Positions 19,939 through 23,972 of a stretch of DNA of 23,972 nt are shown in pieces. The notes below the pieces were generated by a model. It was not told the DNA's origin. It ran no database searches and was given only the letters and a program-made list of their open reading frames with translations. Position numbers and translations under genes: made by a program. This DNA comes from an uncultured Oscillospiraceae bacterium (lineage in GTDB: Bacteria > Bacillota > Clostridia > Oscillospirales > Ruminococcaceae), in contig CAJTTH010000031.1 of NCBI GenBank assembly GCA_910579125.1, positions 1-23,972 of the forward strand, in the 5' to 3' direction. Within the stretch, counting starts at the first letter, position 1, and each line of letters starts with the position of its first letter.

Positions 19939-21159
19939 ATGGCACCGAAAAAGACCAACATTAAGATCAAGCACAGCAAATTCAACCTTTACAATAAAAA
20001 GAAGAGCAAAGCGCGGCAGGCGCTCACGGTAATACTGACGATCGCGGCGGCGTGCGTGTTGGGCGTGGTGGGATACGGTATCGGAAAGCCCGTGCTGGAT
20101 TATTTCCGGAACGGGTATACCTCGGACAGTTCTTCCGGACAGCCGAACAGCTCCGATATAAGCGGTTCTGTCGGTACGGACGTTTCCGACGGACAAGTCG
20201 GTTCGGAGAGCGTTGTTGAAAGCGCTTCGGAAAGCTCGCAGCCCGATTCCTCGGACATTCCTTCGCAGGTGTTTGACGGTTCGATGTATTTTCTCCCGGA
20301 TAACGCGGCGGCAAGCTCCGCTTCGCTGAACAGCGCGCTTGCGGCGGCGAAAAGCGCGGGGGCTACTACCGTGGTCGTGACGCTTAAGGATCAGACGGGC
20401 AATTTCTATTACAAGAGCGGCATTAAGGAGATCGAGGGTTCGATAAAGGGAACGCTCACGGCGGCGCAGATAAGCGACATTGTCACTAAGGCGGGGTTTG
20501 TTCCCGCGGCGAGAATAAGCACGCTTATGGACAGCCTTAACCCCGCTGTCATTGACGCAAGCTACGAGCATTCGCCGACAAGCCCTTACAGCGGCTGCTG
20601 GCTTGACAACCGCCAGGATCGGGGCGGCAAATTGTGGATCTCGCCGTTTAAAAACAACGCGGCGACATTCCTGAAAAAAATCACGAGCGAGCTTACGGCG
20701 GCGGGCTTTACGCACGTTATCTGTGCGAATACGCGTTTCCCCGCGTTTTTCTCCTCGGATATGACGGTTTACCTCAGCGATCTGCCGCTTTCCGATAATA
20801 CAAAGCGCTCGGCGGCTCTGTGGAGCGTTCTGGACGCGATAGACGCGGTTGCGGGCGATAAGGCGCAGACGTGGATCGAGATGGACTCGGCGGGGCTTAT
20901 CGCGGAAAGCAAACTCGGCACGGACGCGGAGATATGTTCAAACAAGGCCAAACTCGCCGAAGCAAAAATAATCATCAGCTACGCCGCAAGCGGAAACGCG
21001 GCGGACGCTTACAAAAACGCAAAGGATTTTGCGGTCAAGGCTAAAACGGAACTGGGCGGCGCAGAGGTCGCGGTGCTGATAAAGGGCTTTTCGGGCTCGG
21101 CACTTTCGGACGTGCAGAGGGCGTTCAGGGAAGCGGAGCTGACGGTGCTCGTACAATAA
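19939..21159 (+). CDS. Membrane-anchored DUF4015-like glycoside-hydrolase-type protein
   Basis: A 406-residue protein. The N-terminus is very basic and cytoplasmic (1-29), then comes a membrane helix (about 30-50), a Ser/Asp-rich linker (about 58-108), and an extracellular domain (about 110-406). That domain has the order of the DUF4015 putative glycosidase barrel: VVVTLKDQTGNFYY, IVTKAGFVPAARIS, CWLDNRQDRGGKLWISPFKN and ELTAAGFTHVICANTRFPAF, equivalent to the family's KDxxG, ARI, W-D-W-P and GFDEIQxDYxRFP segments. The Asp of the usual DY is Ala-Asn here, so hydrolase activity is doubtful. AAGGAG precedes the ATG. It might be transcribed with the upstream operon, as no promoter was seen in the 69-bp gap. 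Confidence 0.6.
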   Translation: MAPKKTNIKIKHSKFNLYNKKKSKARQALTVILTIAAACVLGVVGYGIGKPVLDYFRNGYTSDSSSGQPNSSDISGSVGTDVSDGQVGSESVVESASESSQPDSSDIPSQVFDGSMYFLPDNAAASSASLNSALAAAKSAGATTVVVTLKDQTGNFYYKSGIKEIEGSIKGTLTAAQISDIVTKAGFVPAARISTLMDSLNPAVIDASYEHSPTSPYSGCWLDNRQDRGGKLWISPFKNNAATFLKKITSELTAAGFTHVICANTRFPAFFSSDMTVYLSDLPLSDNTKRSAALWSVLDAIDAVAGDKAQTWIEMDSAGLIAESKLGTDAEICSNKAKLAEAKIIISYAASGNAADAYKNAKDFAVKAKTELGGAEVAVLIKGFSGSALSDVQRAFREAELTVLVQ

Positions 21160-21165
21160 CGAAAA

Positions 21166-21183
21166 TTACCCGAAAAAGGGTAA
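21166..21183 (+). other. Small hairpin before yajC
   Basis: TTACCC (21166-21171), loop GAAAAA, GGGTAA (21178-21183). There is no T-run, so it is probably an intercistronic stability element or weak terminator rather than an efficient terminator. Confidence 0.4.
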
Positions 21184-21222
21184 ATATATACAAAACAAAC
21201 AGGAAGAAAACGGAGGACAACT

Positions 21223-21612
21223 ATGAATTTATTAACTTTAATGGCGCAGGCTTCAACGGCTGCGGGAACTGAACAGGCGGGAGGAATTCTGAGCATTCTG
21301 ACGATGATCGTGCCGCTGGCGCTTATGGTGCTGATTTTTTGGCTTCTCATCATTCGTCCCGAGAAGAAGCGCACCAAGGAAATGCAGAATATGCTCGACA
21401 GCCTGCAGGTCGCGGACGAGGTGGTCACCAACGGCGGCATCATCGGGCGTGTGCTGTCCGTTCAGAAGGACACCGTGCTTATCGAGACGGGTTCGGACCG
21501 CACCAAAATACGCGTTGTGAAGTCCGCGATCGCGAAATGCAACACCGAGCACGAAAATTCCGCGCCCGCTGTTGAGGGCAAGAAGTCCAAGGGTAAGACC
21601 GAGATCAAGTAA
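21223..21612 (+). CDS. yajC: Preprotein translocase subunit YajC
   Basis: A 129-residue inner-membrane protein that joins SecDF in the Sec holotranslocon. A single membrane helix lies at about 26-46 (MIVPLALMVLIFWLLIIRP), followed by the family's hallmark RPEKKRTKEMQNMLDSLQ and the DEVVTNGGIIGRVLSV beta domain, then a Lys/Glu tail. CGGAGGA precedes the ATG. In many genomes yajC lies with tgt or secDF; here it sits between a glycosidase-like gene and a TetR regulator, whose start codon shares the last base of the yajC stop (TAATG). Confidence 0.93.
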   Translation: MNLLTLMAQASTAAGTEQAGGILSILTMIVPLALMVLIFWLLIIRPEKKRTKEMQNMLDSLQVADEVVTNGGIIGRVLSVQKDTVLIETGSDRTKIRVVKSAIAKCNTEHENSAPAVEGKKSKGKTEIK

Positions 21613-22208
21613 TGGAACGCTCCGATCTGCGCGTTGTCAAGACGCGCCGCGTCATACGAGACGCGCTGTTTAAGCTGATGTCCGAAAAGGAGCTGTCGAA
21701 GATAACCGTTTCGGAGCTTTGTGTGTGCGCCGAGATAAACCGCAAGACGTTTTATCGGCACTATCGGACAATCCCCGATGTTATCGAGGAGCTTGAGGGC
21801 GAGATCCTTGACGAGTTCGCGGAGATAATGCGCACAAGCGGCGGCAGCGTGCTGGACGTCGGCGCGGTCATTCGCGATATAAGTCTGATAGTAATGCGGC
21901 GGAGGGATTTCTTCGTGAGCATTATGAAACGCAATTCCGACTTGTTCGGCAACGGCAGAATAAAGGAGGCGCTGCGCAGAACGCTTATGGCAGCGCTGAA
22001 AAAGGTCGGAACTATCACGGACGAGCGGACGCTGCGGGCGGTTTCGGAGTTTACAGTGTCGGGCGTGCTGTCGCTGTACGCGGCGTGGTTTGACGGCGGC
22101 TGCGAGGGCGATACGGACTTCCTGACTGAGGTCTCGGTTAAGATGGTTACAAGCGGGCTGACAGCGTTTATTTCGGAGGATAAGCTTTCTGAAATGCGGT
22201 TGAAATAA
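21612..22208 (+). CDS. TetR/AcrR-family transcriptional regulator
   Basis: A 198-residue one-component repressor. Residues 10-57 are the TetR helix-turn-helix (RRVIRDALFKLMSEKELSKI, then TVSELCVCAEINRKTFYRHY). The C-terminal ligand-binding part resembles the TetR_C group found in Firmicutes regulators such as DhaS-like proteins. The ATG overlaps the yajC stop by one base and no good ribosome site is seen, so translation depends on yajC. A target could be its own operon or the downstream bioY-transporter pair; no clear operator was seen. Confidence 0.9.
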   Translation: MERSDLRVVKTRRVIRDALFKLMSEKELSKITVSELCVCAEINRKTFYRHYRTIPDVIEELEGEILDEFAEIMRTSGGSVLDVGAVIRDISLIVMRRRDFFVSIMKRNSDLFGNGRIKEALRRTLMAALKKVGTITDERTLRAVSEFTVSGVLSLYAAWFDGGCEGDTDFLTEVSVKMVTSGLTAFISEDKLSEMRLK

Positions 22209-22243
22209 ATAAGAACAATGTTGGTACAGTGAGCGGGACGGAA

Positions 22244-22274
22244 CACCGAAGGTTCGGCTCGGTGCACGGTTTTT
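22244..22274 (+). terminator. Possible terminator or attenuator before bioY
   Basis: CACCGA (22244-22249) pairs with TCGGTG (22259-22264), a smaller CCGAA/TTCGG alternative exists, and five T follow at 22270-22274 after CACGG. The bioY ribosome site begins right after. No BirA-type operator (TTGTTAAC palindrome) was seen. Confidence 0.4.
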
Positions 22275-22290
22275 AGGGAGGTAAATGATT

Positions 22291-22875
22291 ATGAGTAACG
22301 AAAACAAAGGCTTTTTTTCTGTAAGAAGTATGGTGTTTATGGCGATATTTGCGGCGCTGATCTGCATTGCGGGACCTGTCGCCGTTCCGTTGCCGGGAGG
22401 GTTGGTTCCGATATCGCTGGGTACGTTCGCGATATATCTGACGGGAGCGCTGCTCGGCGGTAAACGCGGAACAATGTCGGTGGTTGTGTATATTATGCTC
22501 GGAGTTGTGGGACTTCCCGTGTTTACGGGTTTTATGGGCGGATTTGCTAAGGTGCTGGGTCCTACGGGCGGCTACATAATCGGGTATATTCCGTTGGTGC
22601 TTATAACGGGGCTGTTCGCCGATATGCCGTCAAAGAAACACTGGACGATGCCTGTGGGTATGGTTCTCGGAACGGCAGTGCTGTACGCGTTCGGTACGGC
22701 ATGGTTTATGATAATGAGCGGTTCCGGGCTTGTGCCCGCGCTTGTGAACTGTGTTGTGCCGTTTCTTATCGGTGACGCCATAAAAATCGTGCTGACCGTT
22801 GTTATCGCCGTTCCTCTTAAATCGCGGCTTAACGCTGTCTTACAGGGTAATTCCCGTAAGGGGCTTTACAAATGA
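22291..22875 (+). CDS. bioY: Biotin transporter substrate-binding subunit BioY
   Basis: A 194-residue integral membrane protein, the S component of an ECF-type biotin uptake system (or a solitary biotin transporter). Signatures: VPLPGGLVPISLGTFAIYLTGALLG near the N-terminus, the YIMLGVVGLPVFTGFMGG loop, and GPTGGYIIGYI, which lines the biotin pocket; about six helices. The ATG at 22291 is nine bases from GGGAGG; the ATG at 22285 is only three bases away, so the shorter form is preferred. The ECF energising genes (ecfA, ecfA', ecfT) are not here. The stop overlaps the next gene in an ATGA. Confidence 0.95.
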   Translation: MSNENKGFFSVRSMVFMAIFAALICIAGPVAVPLPGGLVPISLGTFAIYLTGALLGGKRGTMSVVVYIMLGVVGLPVFTGFMGGFAKVLGPTGGYIIGYIPLVLITGLFADMPSKKHWTMPVGMVLGTAVLYAFGTAWFMIMSGSGLVPALVNCVVPFLIGDAIKIVLTVVIAVPLKSRLNAVLQGNSRKGLYK

Positions 22876-23837
22876 AATCGGCCGGTGTGATCGCTTTTCA
22901 GGCGGTGGTAATGTTTATTCTGCTGGCGGTGGGATATTTTCTGTATAAGAAGAAACTCCTCGGCGACGAAGCAACTCAGCAGATGTCAAATATTGCCATT
23001 TCGATAATAAATCCGATCGTTATTTTTAATGCATATCAGACGGATTTTAATCCGTCGCTGCTTCGCGGGTTGATGTATGCGCTGCTGCTGGCGTTTATCG
23101 CGCAGACTATTCTTGTAGCGTCAAGTTATATAATAGTTCGCGCGACGCATAAGAACTTTGAGATCGAGCGGTTTGCACTGGGGTACTCCAACTGCGCGTT
23201 TATGGGTATTCCGCTTATTGAGGCGACTTACGGCGCGGAGGGCGTGTTTTATCTGACCGCGTTTATTACGGCGTTCAACGTGTTTATGTGGACGCATGGG
23301 GTCGTTCTTATGGGCGGCTCGGAGAAGGGGAAAGCTCCCGCGGAGCGCGTTAAGGCGCTGTTGAAAATATTGATCTCGCCCGCGATATTATCGATCGTGC
23401 TGGGTCTGGTCTGCTTTTTCACGGGGCTGAGAATGCCGCAGATAATTCAGCAGCCGCTGAACTATCTCGGCTCGATGAACACGCCGCTTGCAATGCTGGT
23501 TTCGGGCGCGACTATCGCGAGGTCGGGACTGGCGGACGCTTTCAGAAACAAGCGCGTTTATCTGCTCCAGTCGGTAAAGCTGCTGATAGTTCCGATGCTG
23601 CTTGCGGCGCTCTATGTACCAATGGAGCTGTTCGGGATAAAGACGATGATCGTGGAGACGATACTTATCGCCGCCGCAGCACCGACAGCATCCTCGACAA
23701 TAATGTTCTCATACAAATTCGGCAAGGACGCGGGCTACGCCGCGAACCATTTCGCGCTGTCAACGCTTGCGGGTATGATAACCATGCCGCTTGTGCTGGC
23801 GTTCGCGAAAATGCTTTCCGGACTGTTTATTCCGTAG
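22872..23837 (+). CDS. AEC-family (auxin efflux carrier-type) transporter
   Basis: A 321-residue permease with about ten membrane helices. The N-terminal LLAVGYFLYKKKLLGDEATQQMSNIAISIINPIVIFNAY and FALGYSNCAFMGIPLIEATYG segments, plus the APTASSTIMFSYKFG segment near the C-terminus, are typical of AEC proteins, which carry organic acids or unknown small solutes. The start ATG overlaps the bioY stop, so the two are cotranscribed and coupled. A link to biotin or its precursors is possible from context only. Confidence 0.9.
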   Translation: MKSAGVIAFQAVVMFILLAVGYFLYKKKLLGDEATQQMSNIAISIINPIVIFNAYQTDFNPSLLRGLMYALLLAFIAQTILVASSYIIVRATHKNFEIERFALGYSNCAFMGIPLIEATYGAEGVFYLTAFITAFNVFMWTHGVVLMGGSEKGKAPAERVKALLKILISPAILSIVLGLVCFFTGLRMPQIIQQPLNYLGSMNTPLAMLVSGATIARSGLADAFRNKRVYLLQSVKLLIVPMLLAALYVPMELFGIKTMIVETILIAAAAPTASSTIMFSYKFGKDAGYAANHFALSTLAGMITMPLVLAFAKMLSGLFIP

Positions 23838-23887
23838 TTTGTGAATAATTACCAAAAAAGCACCCGAAATTTTGTGCGGAATTAGTG

Positions 23888-23916
23888 TTGCAAATTGCGG
23901 ACGAAAATGTTATAAT
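23888..23916 (+). promoter_or_regulatory. Strong promoter directed out of the right edge
   Basis: TTGCAA (23888-23893), 17 bp, TATAAT (23911-23916). No gene starts before the window ends. Confidence 0.7.
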
Positions 23917-23972
23917 TTAAATACAGTTAATATTGAAAGACAGTATTGTAGGTTATGCTTACATACTTCTTA

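Noticed and set aside
19933..20715. 260-codon open frame antisense to the DUF4015-like gene
   Set aside because: Arg-rich composition, no ribosome site, overlaps a gene with signal anchor and recognisable domain.

Overview
The window looks like chromosome from an anaerobic, Gram-positive Clostridia-type bacterium, probably a gut Oscillospirales/Eubacteriales relative. That placement is an inference from strong Shine-Dalgarno sites, many near-consensus sigma-A promoters with 16-18 bp spacers, a Clostridium/Thermotoga-type one-cluster ferredoxin, a TM1266-family regulator, Rnf-like membrane proteins and the rpsO-pnp pair. No rRNA, tRNA, CRISPR array or insertion sequence was seen.

Layout. 1-1000: an AT-rich end with one XRE regulator, a repeat-bearing gap, and a promoter-to-terminator unit that could make a small RNA of about 125 nt. 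1004-1897 (-): an iron-sulfur flavoprotein followed by a ferredoxin. 2119-3587 (+): a phage-style control module (DUF1492 sigma-like protein, XRE repressor, ImmA/IrrE metallopeptidase) behind one consensus promoter with an inverted repeat in its spacer. 3693-4973 (+): O-acetylhomoserine sulfhydrylase. 5027-9265 (-): a membrane-anchored XRE regulator, pnp, rpsO with a structured leader, and a TM1266-type regulator. 9395-10183 (-): a lipoprotein with a papain-like domain whose expected catalytic Cys reads Ser, behind an array of four 11-bp-phased TTACA repeats. 10702-12351 (+): three overlapping genes for a PlsC-like protein without its catalytic motifs, an ACP-like protein without the phosphopantetheine serine, and an intact-looking patatin phospholipase. 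12402-13926 (-): an ECF sigma factor and a membrane partner, then guaB (-) to 15510.

From 15794 to 19869 (+) a tight operon carries an alkaline-phosphatase-fold enzyme, ribulose-phosphate 3-epimerase and three Rnf subunits in the order D-E-A. RnfC, RnfG and RnfB are missing. By eye alignment the flavin-attachment threonine of RnfD and three of the four cysteines expected to hold the RnfA/RnfE iron-sulfur cluster are replaced. This cofactor-stripped Rnf-like trimer is the strongest candidate for an undescribed system here. The epimerase in the same operon seems to lack a normal start codon: the register of its N-terminus points to AUA at 16900.

The right end (19939-23837, +) holds a membrane-anchored DUF4015-type glycosidase-like protein, yajC, a TetR regulator, the biotin transporter subunit BioY and an AEC-family permease. 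A strong promoter at 23888 fires out of the window. Family assignments rest on motifs and remembered family sequences; no database search was run.
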